NCBI GenBank assembly: GCA_034667225.1
Contig: JAXDKG010000001.1
Coordinates: 1 to 64,000 of the forward strand
Reading direction: 5' to 3'
DNA: 64,000 nt
From: DATMER01 sp034667225
GTDB taxonomy: Bacteria > Acidobacteriota > Thermoanaerobaculia > Multivoradales > UBA5704
Part shown: piece after piece, positions 49,954 through 58,084 of the stretch
How the letters are laid out: each line of letters starts with the position of its first letter
Numbering within the stretch: position 1 is the stretch's first letter
Translations under genes and position numbers: made by a program
Notes under the pieces: generated by a model
Told to the model about the DNA's origin: nothing
Seen by the model: only the letters and a program-made list of their open reading frames with translations
The model's database searches: none

Positions 49954-50936
49954 ACCGGCCCCGCGTCGGCCTCATCGGTCCCATGCTCGGCTCCAACCCC
50001 GGCTGGGCCGTGGGGCAGGGAGAGGTGCTGGCCGGGCTCCTGGAGCGCGAGGGCTGGAACGTGCGCACCGCATCCAGCCGGGTCAACCGCTGGCTTCGGC
50101 TGGCCGACGTGGCTTCGAGCCCGTGGCGCTGGCGCGGCAAGGTGGATGTCCTGGTCCTCATGGTGTTCAGCGGGCCGGCGTTCCGCCTGGTGGAGGCGGC
50201 GAGCAGCGCGGCCTTCCGGCTGGGCATTCCCATGATCCTCTGGCTCCACGGAGGCAACCTGGCCGACTTCGCCAGCCGGCATCCGGAGCGGGTACGGCGG
50301 GTGCTCGCCCGCGGCCGGGTTGCGGTCGCGCCTTCGAAGTTCCTGGCCGAACCTTTCGGAGCGCGGGTGATCCCCAACGTGGTGGACCTGGATCAATACC
50401 CCTACCGGTATCGGTCCCAAGTGGCCCCGCGCCTGCTCTGGATGCGCACCTTCCACGAGCTCTACCGGCCGGACCTGGCCTTGCGGGTCCTGGAACGGCT
50501 GCCGGGTGCGACCCTCACGATGGCCGGCCAGGACAAGGGGCTCCTCGCCGAGACCCGTAGGCGGGCGGAGGAGATGGGGCTCGACGTCCGTTTCCCCGGC
50601 TTCCTCGATGCCGAGGGCAAGCGCCGGGAGTTTGCCGGGCACGACGTGTTCCTGAACACCAACCGGGTGGACAACGCGCCGGTGAGCGTCCTGGAAGCCG
50701 CGGCGTTCGGGCTGCCAGTGGTGAGCACGGACGTGGGTGGCATCCCGTGCCTATTACGCGACGGCGAGGAGGCGCTGCTGGTTCCCGAGGGGGATGCCGA
50801 GGCCATGGCCGGGGCGGTGCGCCGGCTGCTGGACGAGCCCGGGCTGGCCGGACGGCTGTCGGCTGCGGGGCGCGAGGTGGCCGAGCGCAGCTCTTGGCTG
50901 CGGGTGAAGCCGCTTTGGGAGGAGCTGCTCCGGTGA
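49950..50936 (+). CDS. Glycosyltransferase family 4 with probable CTG start
   Basis: A 328-aa GT-B enzyme if it starts at CTG 49950, which overlaps the previous TGA (CTGA) and supplies the first strand RPRVGLIGPMLG; the next in-frame ATG (49983) would remove that strand. AVAPSKFLAEPFGARVIPNVVDLDQYPY marks the domain junction, written here as two parts (~128-140 and 141-155), and RVDNAPVSVLEAAAFGLPVVS (~237-257) is the donor-site motif. GTG-started CapK-like gene follows with a 4-nt overlap. Confidence 0.8.
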   Translation: MNRPRVGLIGPMLGSNPGWAVGQGEVLAGLLEREGWNVRTASSRVNRWLRLADVASSPWRWRGKVDVLVLMVFSGPAFRLVEAASSAAFRLGIPMILWLHGGNLADFASRHPERVRRVLARGRVAVAPSKFLAEPFGARVIPNVVDLDQYPYRYRSQVAPRLLWMRTFHELYRPDLALRVLERLPGATLTMAGQDKGLLAETRRRAEEMGLDVRFPGFLDAEGKRREFAGHDVFLNTNRVDNAPVSVLEAAAFGLPVVSTDVGGIPCLLRDGEEALLVPEGDAEAMAGAVRRLLDEPGLAGRLSAAGREVAERSSWLRVKPLWEELLR

Positions 50937-52219
50937 TCCTGGAAAGGGTCCTGCTTCCCGCGGGCGACCGGCTCGTCGGCCAGCGGATGATGGAGCGCCT
51001 CCGTTTCCTCCGCCAAGCGCAGTGGTGGGAGCCGGAGCGGCTGGAGGCCGAGCGCACGCGCTTGCTCCGCGACCTCCTCGCCGTCGCGTACCGGGAGGTC
51101 CCCTTCTATCGCTCCCTTTGGGGCGGGAGGCTTCCCACAGACCTGGGAAGCCTCCCGCCTGCCACGAAGGAGGCGCTTCGGGCCGGCTATCCCCACTCGA
51201 CCACGCGGGACACGGGCCAGCGCTTCTACGAGAGCTGCTCGTCCGGCTCGACCGGCGCCAACTTCTGCGTCAGGGAAGATCCAGAGACGACAGGATGGCA
51301 CCGGGCCTCGTTCCTCCTGGCCCTGGAGTGGTCGGGCTGGCGGATCGGCGAGCCCCATCTTCAGACGGGCATGACCCTGCGCCGCGGGCTCGTCAAGGGA
51401 GTCAAGGACCGCCTGCTGCGCTGCGCCTACGTCTCGGCGTTCGATCTCTCGGATACGGCCCTCGACCATGCCCTGGAGATCCTGGATCGCCGCAGCATCG
51501 CGCACCTGCGTGGCTATCCGGGGAGCCTCTACTACCTCGCCCGGCGCGCGCTCGAGACCGGCTGGAATCGGCCTCTGCGCGGCATCGTCACCTGGGGGGA
51601 CACCCTCTACGCCCACTACCGGGAGACGATCGAGCGCGCCTTCGGGGCCCGGGTGCTGGACACCTATGGCATCGGCGAGGGCATGCAGGTCTCCGCGCAG
51701 TGCGAGGAGCGGGGGCTCTACCATCTTCATGCCCTGGACGTGATCGTGGAGTGCGTGGACGACGAGGGTCTGCCGGTCCCTCCCGGGCAGACCGGACACC
51801 TCCTCCTGACCCGGCTCCATCCCGGACCCATGCCGCTGATCCGTTACCGCGTTGGGGATCTGGGCGTGATGTCCGATCTTCCCTGCCCCTGCGGACGGGG
51901 CTTTGCCGCCATGGAGTCGATCCAGGGGCGGGACACGGACGTGGTCGTCACCCCGTCGGGGAACCGGCTCATCGTCCACTTCTTCACCGGCATTCTGAAC
52001 CACTTCCCCGAGGTCGAGAGCTTCCAGGTGGTGCAGGAGAGCCCGGAGGCGATCCTGGTGCGCGTGGTTCCCTCGGACGGCTTTTCCAAAGAGACCGCGG
52101 GCAGGATCGTCTCGGCTCTGCGGGCGAAGGGAGCCGACCTGGAGATCGAGGTGGAGGCCGTCGAAGAGATCCCCGCCGCGGCATCGGGGAAGCGCCGGTT
52201 CGTGATCAACCGCATATGA
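50933..52219 (+). CDS. CapK/PaaK-like adenylate-forming protein
   Basis: A 428-aa protein of the phenylacetate-CoA ligase (AMP-binding) superfamily. YESCSSGSTGANFCVREDPE (~98-117) is the phosphate-binding loop SSGSTG, LDTYGIGEGMQVSAQCEERG (~240-259) is the adenine/carboxylate region, and LIRYRVGDLG followed by CPCGRGF is the hinge and the CxCG feature of PaaK proteins. Family members in capsule clusters (CapK) are of unresolved function. Coupling suggests it activates an acyl or amino-acid substituent of the glycan. Confidence 0.82.
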   Translation: MILERVLLPAGDRLVGQRMMERLRFLRQAQWWEPERLEAERTRLLRDLLAVAYREVPFYRSLWGGRLPTDLGSLPPATKEALRAGYPHSTTRDTGQRFYESCSSGSTGANFCVREDPETTGWHRASFLLALEWSGWRIGEPHLQTGMTLRRGLVKGVKDRLLRCAYVSAFDLSDTALDHALEILDRRSIAHLRGYPGSLYYLARRALETGWNRPLRGIVTWGDTLYAHYRETIERAFGARVLDTYGIGEGMQVSAQCEERGLYHLHALDVIVECVDDEGLPVPPGQTGHLLLTRLHPGPMPLIRYRVGDLGVMSDLPCPCGRGFAAMESIQGRDTDVVVTPSGNRLIVHFFTGILNHFPEVESFQVVQESPEAILVRVVPSDGFSKETAGRIVSALRAKGADLEIEVEAVEEIPAAASGKRRFVINRI

Positions 52220-53436
52220 AGGTCCTCATCCTTACCCAATACTTTCCGCCCGAGATGGGCGCTCCCCAGGCGCGGCTCTCGGAGCTGGGGGAGCGCCTGA
52301 TCGATCTGGGATGGGAGGTGGAGGCGCTGACCGCGCTGCCGAACTACCCGGCCGGCCGCGTCTTTCCCGGCTATCCCCACAAGGCGATGGCGGACACCGT
52401 GGGCCGCATCCGCACGGTGCGCGTGCCGCTGCTGCCGTCCCAGAAGGGATTCGCCCGCCGGCTGGCCTGCTACTTCTCCTTCGCGGGCTCGGCCGCCTTC
52501 CATGGCCCGCGCCTCTGCACCCGGCCGGACGTGCTCTTCGTGGAGTCGCCGCCGCTGTTCATCGGTTTCGCCGCCCGCCGGCTGGCGCGGCGCTGGCGCT
52601 GCCCGTACGTGCTCAACGTGAGCGACCTCTGGCCGCAGTCGGCGATCGAGATGGGCGTCATAAAGCCCGGGTTTGCCACGCGCATGGCCGAGCGCCTGGA
52701 GCTGTCCCTCTACCGCAACGCCGCGGGCGTGACCGGCCAGTCCGAGGAGATCGTGGAGTCGGTGGCCGCGCGCTCGGGAACGCCGGTGGAGGTCATCACC
52801 AACGGCGTCGAGCCCAGCCGGTTCGGACAGGTTGATGAGGCGGCCCGCGAGTTGATCGGCCCCGAGCCTGGCCCGGTCTTCCTCTATGCCGGATTGCTGG
52901 GGCTCGCCCAGGGGCTGGACCAGATCCTCGACGTGGCCGCCCGTTTACCGCCGGAGGTCCCGGGCCGCTGCGTGCTGGTGGGGGAGGGGCCGGTGCGCCG
53001 GAGGCTTCAGGAGCGCATCGACCGGGAGGGGATCAGCCGCGTCCGCCTTGTGCCCGCCCAGCCCCGCGAGCGCATCCCCGGCCTGCTCGCCGCCGCGGAC
53101 ATCGCCGTGGCCTCCCTGGGGATGCGGCTGCCGGGCGCGGTGCCCAGCAAGATCTACGAGGCCATGGCCTCGGCGCGGCCGCTCCTCCTGATCGCCGAGG
53201 GCGAGGCTGCCCGCCGGGTGGAGCGCGCCGGGTGCGGCCTGACCGTGCGGCCCGGTGATCTCGAAGCCGTGCGGGAGGCTTGGACGCGGCTCGCCACTGA
53301 TCCGGAGTTACGGGCGCGGCTGGGCGCGGCCGGCCGGAGGGCGGCTGAAACGGAGTACGATCGGGCGAAGATCGCTCAGAGGTTGGATGGGTTTTTGAGG
53401 AGGTGCCTGCAGCCTGGGGTTGAAACCCCAGGCTAG
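52216..53436 (+). CDS. Glycosyltransferase family 4 (WbuB-like) ending inside a repeat element
   Basis: A 406-aa GT-B enzyme: LILTQYFPPEMGAPQARLSELG, LTALPNYPAGRVFPGY, FVESPPLFIGFAARRLARR, VLNVSDLWPQSAIEMG and AVPSKIYEAMASARPLLLIA (~312-331) give the WbuB-type pattern (aminosugar transferases). The last residues (CLQPGVETPG and the TAG stop) are encoded by the first palindrome of a REPIN-like element, so insertion of that element has replaced the native C terminus. The effect on activity is probably small, since the change lies beyond the fold. Confidence 0.87.
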   Translation: MKVLILTQYFPPEMGAPQARLSELGERLIDLGWEVEALTALPNYPAGRVFPGYPHKAMADTVGRIRTVRVPLLPSQKGFARRLACYFSFAGSAAFHGPRLCTRPDVLFVESPPLFIGFAARRLARRWRCPYVLNVSDLWPQSAIEMGVIKPGFATRMAERLELSLYRNAAGVTGQSEEIVESVAARSGTPVEVITNGVEPSRFGQVDEAARELIGPEPGPVFLYAGLLGLAQGLDQILDVAARLPPEVPGRCVLVGEGPVRRRLQERIDREGISRVRLVPAQPRERIPGLLAAADIAVASLGMRLPGAVPSKIYEAMASARPLLLIAEGEAARRVERAGCGLTVRPGDLEAVREAWTRLATDPELRARLGAAGRRAAETEYDRAKIAQRLDGFLRRCLQPGVETPG

Positions 53437-53516
53437 AAAAGTACAGCCTCCTCCGGAGGCTGGCCCGCCCCCGGAGGGGGGCGAAACCCTTCTAGCCTGG
53501 GGTTTCAACCCCAGGC
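53412..53516. repeat. REPIN-like element 1 (four successive hairpins)
   Basis: Two 22-bp palindromes with arms GCCTGGGGTT / AACCCCAGGC stand in opposite orientation at 53412-53433 and 53495-53516. Between them lie AGCCTCC-TCC-GGAGGCT (53445-53461) and CGCCCCC/GGGGGCG (53466-53483). The outer sequences match those of the element at 55316-55460, including TAGAAAAGTACAGCC next to the palindrome. It overlaps the end of the preceding gene and lies 12 bp before the next start. Confidence 0.85.
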
Positions 53517-53528
53517 GGATGATCGCTG

Positions 53529-54197
53529 ATGACTGAAGCCGACCGCATCCTGGAAGAGCTGCGCCGCCGCGAGCGGGAGGTCCCCGCGGACTTCTACAGC
53601 CTCGACCGGCCGGCCAACCGCTTCCTGAGACAGGGCCAGGAGCGCGCCCTCCGCAAGGCCCTGGAGGAGATCGGGCCTCTCGCGGGGAAGCGGGTCCTGG
53701 AGGTGGGCTGCGGCTCCGGCAACTGGCTGGAGATGCTGGAGGGAGCCGCGAGCCTCGCCGGGATCGAGCTGGAACCCGGGCGCGCCGCCAGCGCCTCCGC
53801 GCGCTTCCCGGGCGCGGACATCCGGGCTGGCGATGCCTCGCGCCTCCCTTGGGCGAGCGGCAGCTTCGACCTCGTGCTCCAAAGCACTGTGTTCTCGTCA
53901 ATCCTGGATTCGGGGATGCGGCGGGCGGTCGCGTCGGAAATGCTGCGGGTGCTCGCCCCGGGCGGCGCCATCCTCTGGTATGACTTCTTCGTGAACAACC
54001 CATCCAACCCACACGTCCGCGGCGTCCGGCGGCGCGAGATTGGGGCGCTCTTCCCCGGCTGCCGCGTCGCTCTGCGCCGGTCGACGCTCGCTCCTCCCCT
54101 CGCCCGGCGGATCGTGCCGGTCTCCTGGAAGCTGGCCGCGCTGCTGGAGTCGCTGCGGGTGCTCGATACGCACTGGTTCGGAGTGATCCGCCCATGA
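53529..54197 (+). CDS. SAM-dependent methyltransferase
   Basis: A 222-aa class I methyltransferase: GKRVLEVGCGSGNWLEML (~53-70) is motif I, LAGIELEPGRA is motif II, FDLVLQSTVFSSILDSGMRRAVASEMLRVLAPGGAILWYDFF (in segments ~115-156) covers motifs IV-VI. No good ribosome site precedes the ATG because the repeat element abuts it. The stop overlaps wecB by 4 nt. With wecB it forms a two-gene block enclosed by REPIN-like elements. Confidence 0.82.
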   Translation: MTEADRILEELRRREREVPADFYSLDRPANRFLRQGQERALRKALEEIGPLAGKRVLEVGCGSGNWLEMLEGAASLAGIELEPGRAASASARFPGADIRAGDASRLPWASGSFDLVLQSTVFSSILDSGMRRAVASEMLRVLAPGGAILWYDFFVNNPSNPHVRGVRRREIGALFPGCRVALRRSTLAPPLARRIVPVSWKLAALLESLRVLDTHWFGVIRP

Positions 54198-55303
54198 AGG
54201 CACTTGCCTGCGTCGTCGGCGCTCGCCCCAACTTCGTGAAGATGGCCCCCATCCTCGCCGGCCTGCGCGAGCTGGCGCCGGAGGTGCGGCCGGTCCTGGT
54301 CCATACCGGCCAGCACTACGACGAGGCCATGAGCGACCGGTTCTTCACGCAGCTTGGCCTTCCTGAGCCCGATGTCCATCTGGAGGTCGGCTCGGGGCCG
54401 CATGGCCAGCAGACCGCGCGGGTCCTGGAGCGGTACGAGACATGGCTCATGGAAGCGCGGCCTGACGCCACCCTGGTGGTGGGCGACGTCAACTCGACGC
54501 TGGCCTGCGCCCTGGCCTCGGTCAAGCTCGGCATCCCCGTGATCCATGTCGAAGCCGGACTGCGCAGCTTCGACCGCACCATGCCGGAGGAGATCAACCG
54601 TGTCCTGACCGACGCGGTGTCGGACCTCCTGCTCGTCTCCGAGCCGAGCGGCGTGGAGAACCTGCGCCGGGAGGGTCGGCCTGAATCGTCGGTCCGGCTG
54701 GTGGGCAACGTGATGATCGACGTGCTGGCCTTGCAACTCCCCGCGGCCCGCGCCCTGGGCGAGCCGGAGAGGCTCGGGCTCCCCGCGGGCGGGTTCGCGG
54801 TCTGGACGCTCCATCGCCCGTCGAACGTGGACGAGCCCGGAGCGCTGCGCAGCGCGGTCGAGGGCCTGCAGCGCACTGCCCTGCGGCTGCCGGTAGTCTT
54901 CCCGGTCCATCCGCGCACGGAGCGCAAGCTGCGGGAGATGGGGCTGGAGCCGGCGCTGGCGGAGGACCCGCGGGTGATCCTGACCGAGCCCCTCGGGTAT
55001 CTCGAGTTCCTCGGCCTCTCCTCCCAGGCGCGGCTGATCGTGACCGACTCGGGCGGCCTGCAGGAGGAATCGACCGCCCTGGGCATCCCCTGCCTGACGC
55101 TGCGCGACACTACCGAGCGGCCGATCACGATCGAGGAGGGGACGAGCACGCTGGTCAACGGCAACTGGACTCTGTTCGACACCCTGGTCGGCGACGTCCT
55201 CGAGGGGCGCTACAAACAGGGGAGCTGTCCGCGTTTGTGGGACGGGCAGGCGGGGCGGCGGGTGGCGAAAGAGGTGGCGGCGTTTCTGGAGGGTTTGGGG
55301 TGA
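54194..55303 (+). CDS. wecB: UDP-N-acetylglucosamine 2-epimerase, non-hydrolysing
   Basis: A 369-aa GT-B-fold epimerase interconverting UDP-GlcNAc and UDP-ManNAc. ACVVGARPNFVKMAPI (~5-20), LVHTGQHYDEAMSDRFF (~35), VVGDVNSTLA, HVEAGLRSFDRTMPEEINR (~117-135), TLHRPSNVD and TDSGGLQEES (~277-286) are all hallmark WecB segments. The product UDP-ManNAc could feed a ManNAc(A) branch of the glycan. It is distinct from the hydrolysing NeuC at 25681. Confidence 0.95.
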   Translation: MKALACVVGARPNFVKMAPILAGLRELAPEVRPVLVHTGQHYDEAMSDRFFTQLGLPEPDVHLEVGSGPHGQQTARVLERYETWLMEARPDATLVVGDVNSTLACALASVKLGIPVIHVEAGLRSFDRTMPEEINRVLTDAVSDLLLVSEPSGVENLRREGRPESSVRLVGNVMIDVLALQLPAARALGEPERLGLPAGGFAVWTLHRPSNVDEPGALRSAVEGLQRTALRLPVVFPVHPRTERKLREMGLEPALAEDPRVILTEPLGYLEFLGLSSQARLIVTDSGGLQEESTALGIPCLTLRDTTERPITIEEGTSTLVNGNWTLFDTLVGDVLEGRYKQGSCPRLWDGQAGRRVAKEVAAFLEGLG

Positions 55304-55315
55304 GAGGCCAGCCCC

Positions 55316-55460
55316 GCCTGGGGTTGAAACCCCAGGCTAGAAGAGTATCGCCCCCTCCGGGGGTGAGCTCCCGACAGGTTCAGAGACGAGGCGCAGCTTG
55401 CTGCGCCTCCAGCCCCGGAGAGGGGCTGTACTTTTCTAGCCTGGGGTTTCAACCCCAGGC
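55316..55460. repeat. REPIN-like element 2
   Basis: The same terminal palindromes as element 1 lie at 55316-55337 and 55439-55460. Internal hairpins are CCCCC/GGGGG (55350-55363), GAGGCGCAGC-TT-GCTGCGCCTC (55388-55409) and AGCCCC/GGGGCT (55411-55427). The inside differs from element 1 while the ends are near-identical, as in mobile REP doublets. Confidence 0.85.
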
Positions 55461-55461
55461 G

Positions 55462-55585
55462 GGGGCCGGGCTTGAATTGCCTCGTCGCCGCCACCCTGGC
55501 CGCGGGGGCCGGGCTTGAATCGCCTCGTCGCCGCCACCCTGGCCGCGGGGGACCTGGCGTGAATCGCCTCGCCGCCGCCTTGGCC
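55462..55585. repeat. 43-44-bp tandem repeat of a gene start
   Basis: A segment beginning GGGCTTGAATTGCCTCGTCG recurs with near identity 43 bp on, and a third, diverged copy 44 bp further contains the GTG start of the next gene (TTG at 55472 and 55515, GTG at 55559). The start region of the following gene has apparently been duplicated twice upstream. Confidence 0.8.
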
Positions 55586-56611
55586 GGAGACCGGGACGCC
55601 CTCGCCGCCCTCGCCGCCGACCCGGCCGCCATCGAGTTGGCGCGTGTCCACCGGGTGGGTCCCGCGCTGTCGTTGCGGGCGCGGCGGCTGGGGATCGACG
55701 GCCCCGCGGCCCAGTCCTGGCATCGAGCGCTCATCGCGGTCGCGGCCCACCGTCTCCACATAGAGGACCGCCTCGACACCGTGGGCGCAGCCCTAGGAGA
55801 AGCGGGTGTGCCCTGGCTGCCTCTCAAGGGATGCGACCTGGGAGCGCGGGTGTACAGGCATCGAGAGGAGCGGCCGGTCGGGGACATCGACCTGCTCGTC
55901 CCGAGAGCGGATCTGCCCCGGGTCCAGGCTGCCCTGCGCGCCATCGGCTGGCGCGGCCTGGCCGAGGGACCCCGGGTGGAGCGCTATTTGCGCGACGAGG
56001 GCTACGCCTGGCAGGCGCAGGACTCCGCCGGTCTGCTCCTGGAGGTCCACGTCCGGCTCTGGGGGATCGTCCCGGCCGGCCTGGGAGCCGCGCTGCTCGC
56101 CGCGGCCGTGCCCGATCCCACCCTGGGCTCCTCCGGCCGCAGGCTCCCCCTCGCCCATGCCTGGCTGGTGGCCGCGGTCCACTCCTGGCTCAATCCGCCT
56201 CCCCGCCCGCTCCTCGCCTGGTGGGACCTGGAACGGATCGCGGCGGCCGAGCCGGGGATCGCCGACGATGCCGCGCTGCTCGCCGAGACCTGGGACCTCC
56301 AGCTTCCGGCCGGCCTCGCCGCGGCGCAGGTCGCGGCGCTCTGGCCCTCGGCGCCGAACCGGACGATCGCGGACCGCCTGCTCGGCGGCCTCCGTCCCCT
56401 GGAGCGTCTCGCCGCCCGCCGCGGGGAAGCCGTGGGATTGAAGTCGATCGTCCTGGCCCGGCTGCTCTCCGGCCGGGCGAGCCGCGCGGGGTGGAGGTCG
56501 CTGCCGCGGCAGGTGTGGGCCCATCCCGGGATCGTGGAGCAGGAGACGCCGGCCGGGAAGAGCTGGCCGGCGCGGCGGCTCGCCCACGTCCTGCGGGCGC
56601 TGTTGCGATAG
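55559..56611 (+). CDS. Nucleotidyltransferase-fold family protein
   Basis: A 350-aa protein. Residues ~70-150 have VPWLPLKGCDLGARVY, then RPVGDIDLLVPRADLPRVQAAL with the GDIDLLV (DxD) signature of the NTase fold (NTP_transf_5-like); LLEVHVRLW may give the third acidic position. The rest is helical (~170-350). Such proteins occur in surface-glycan and peptide clusters with unproven substrates. The start is GTG at 55559, judged from the duplicated start region; TTG 55472 in the same frame would add 29 repeat-derived residues. Confidence 0.72.
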   Translation: MNRLAAALAGDRDALAALAADPAAIELARVHRVGPALSLRARRLGIDGPAAQSWHRALIAVAAHRLHIEDRLDTVGAALGEAGVPWLPLKGCDLGARVYRHREERPVGDIDLLVPRADLPRVQAALRAIGWRGLAEGPRVERYLRDEGYAWQAQDSAGLLLEVHVRLWGIVPAGLGAALLAAAVPDPTLGSSGRRLPLAHAWLVAAVHSWLNPPPRPLLAWWDLERIAAAEPGIADDAALLAETWDLQLPAGLAAAQVAALWPSAPNRTIADRLLGGLRPLERLAARRGEAVGLKSIVLARLLSGRASRAGWRSLPRQVWAHPGIVEQETPAGKSWPARRLAHVLRALLR

Positions 56612-56619
56612 AGGCCTGG

Positions 56620-56892
56620 TTCGCATCCGCGCGCGGTCCATTCGCAGCGGCGCGAGGGACGGGTGCAGCCGTTCGAGACATTTTCGCAGCAAACGGAGAT
56701 CGAGTCGCAGCGGCGCGTGGGAGATCTGCTGCGAAAAAGGGTCGATTCGCAGCGTACGAAGGGAGAGTCGCAACCGCGGATAGGTGGTTTGTTGCGAAAC
56801 GGGTTCGAGTCGCAACTGCGGGGAGACGATTCGCAACCGCCGGGACCCGGGCGCCGGCGGCAACTGGACGGTTCGCATCCGCCGGTGTAGCC
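56620..56892. repeat. Intergenic array C: thirteen units at exact 21-bp period
   Basis: Units begin at 56620 and every 21 bp thereafter to 56872, with no indel over 273 bp. The core is TTCGCANCCGC or GTCGCANC; the units at 56725 and 56788 carry the reverse complement (TGCTGCGAA, TTGTTGCGAA). It fills the gap between the nucleotidyltransferase stop (8 bp before) and the aminotransferase ATG (10 bp after). All frames across it are largely open because of the repeat, so a frame here is not evidence of a gene. Confidence 0.9.
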
Positions 56893-56902
56893 TCTTGCCC
56901 CA

Positions 56903-58084
56903 ATGAACGTCCCCTTCTTCCGGCCCGAGCTCTCGGAGGCCGAGATCGCCGAGGTGGTGGACACCCTCCGCTCCGGGTGGCTCACCACCGGCCCGCGCGT
57001 CAAGCGGTTCGAGGAGGATCTCGCCGCGGCGGTCGGCGCTCCGCACGCCATCGCGCTCAACTCCTGCACCGCGGCGCTCCATCTCGCCGTCGAAGCCCTC
57101 GGCCTGCGCCAGGGCCAGTCCGTCCTGGTCCCCACCATGACCTTCGCGGCGACGGCGGAGGTGGTGCGCTATGCCGGCGCCGTGCCGGTGCTCGTGGATT
57201 GCGACCCGGTCACCCTCAACATGGACCTGGATGACGCCGAGCGCAGGATCAAGGACGTTCGGGAGCCGGTGGGGATCATTCCGGTCCACGTGGGAGGGCT
57301 GATGATGGACGTCGGCGCGATCTCCGCCTTCGCCGAGCGCCACGGCCTCTGGGTGATCGAGGACGCGGCCCACGCGCTGCCCGCGGCCTGGCGCCGGCCG
57401 GACGGGAGCTGGCAGCGCTGCGGCGAGGGCACCGCGGCGATCACCTGCTTTTCCTTCTACGCCAACAAGACCGTCACCACGGGCGAGGGGGGCATGGCCA
57501 CCACCGCCGATCCGGCCCTTGCCGAGCGCATGCGGATGATGTCGCTGCACGGTCTCTCCCACGACGCCTGGGGCCGCTTCAGCAAGGGGGGGAGTTGGGA
57601 CTACCGGATCCTCGCGCCGGGCTTCAAGTACAACCTCACCGACGTGGCCGCGGCGCTCGGCATCCATCAGCTCGCCCGCGCCGAGGAGATGCGGCAGGAC
57701 CGCGAGCGCCTCGCCCGCCGCTACCTGGAAACTCTTTCCAACACCGAAGAGCTTGAGCTGCCGCCAGTTCCGGACGGCAGGCTTCACTCCTGGCACCTTT
57801 TTCCTGTTAAACTACGGCTCGAAAAGCTAACGATTGACAGGAACAGTTTCATCGCGGAGCTGAAGGAATCGGGCGTCGGTTGCTCGGTCCACTGGCGGCC
57901 TTTGCACCTTCACCCCTACTACGCCGAGACGTTCGGCTGGAGGGCGGAAGACCTGCCGGCCGCCTCGGCGGTCTGGGAGCGCATCGTCTCCCTTCCTCTC
58001 TTCCCCGCGATGACGGATGCGGAGCATGAGCATGTTGTCGCTGTCGTCCAGGGGATTTGTGAACGCTGCCGGCGGAGAGCTTGA
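56903..58084 (+). CDS. DegT/DnrJ/EryC1/StrS-family sugar aminotransferase
   Basis: A 393-aa PLP enzyme that transfers an amino group to a keto nucleotide sugar. SGWLTTGPRVKRFEEDLAAAVG (~24-45), NSCTAALHLAVEALG, VPTMTFAATAEVV, VIEDAAHALPAAW and the Schiff-base lysine in CFSFYANKTVTTGEGG (~183-198) are all family hallmarks. The 4,6-dehydratase gene at 58694 would make its 4-keto substrate, giving a 4-amino-4,6-dideoxy sugar. No acetyltransferase is visible nearby. No ribosome site is clear before the ATG. Confidence 0.92.
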   Translation: MNVPFFRPELSEAEIAEVVDTLRSGWLTTGPRVKRFEEDLAAAVGAPHAIALNSCTAALHLAVEALGLRQGQSVLVPTMTFAATAEVVRYAGAVPVLVDCDPVTLNMDLDDAERRIKDVREPVGIIPVHVGGLMMDVGAISAFAERHGLWVIEDAAHALPAAWRRPDGSWQRCGEGTAAITCFSFYANKTVTTGEGGMATTADPALAERMRMMSLHGLSHDAWGRFSKGGSWDYRILAPGFKYNLTDVAAALGIHQLARAEEMRQDRERLARRYLETLSNTEELELPPVPDGRLHSWHLFPVKLRLEKLTIDRNSFIAELKESGVGCSVHWRPLHLHPYYAETFGWRAEDLPAASAVWERIVSLPLFPAMTDAEHEHVVAVVQGICERCRRRA

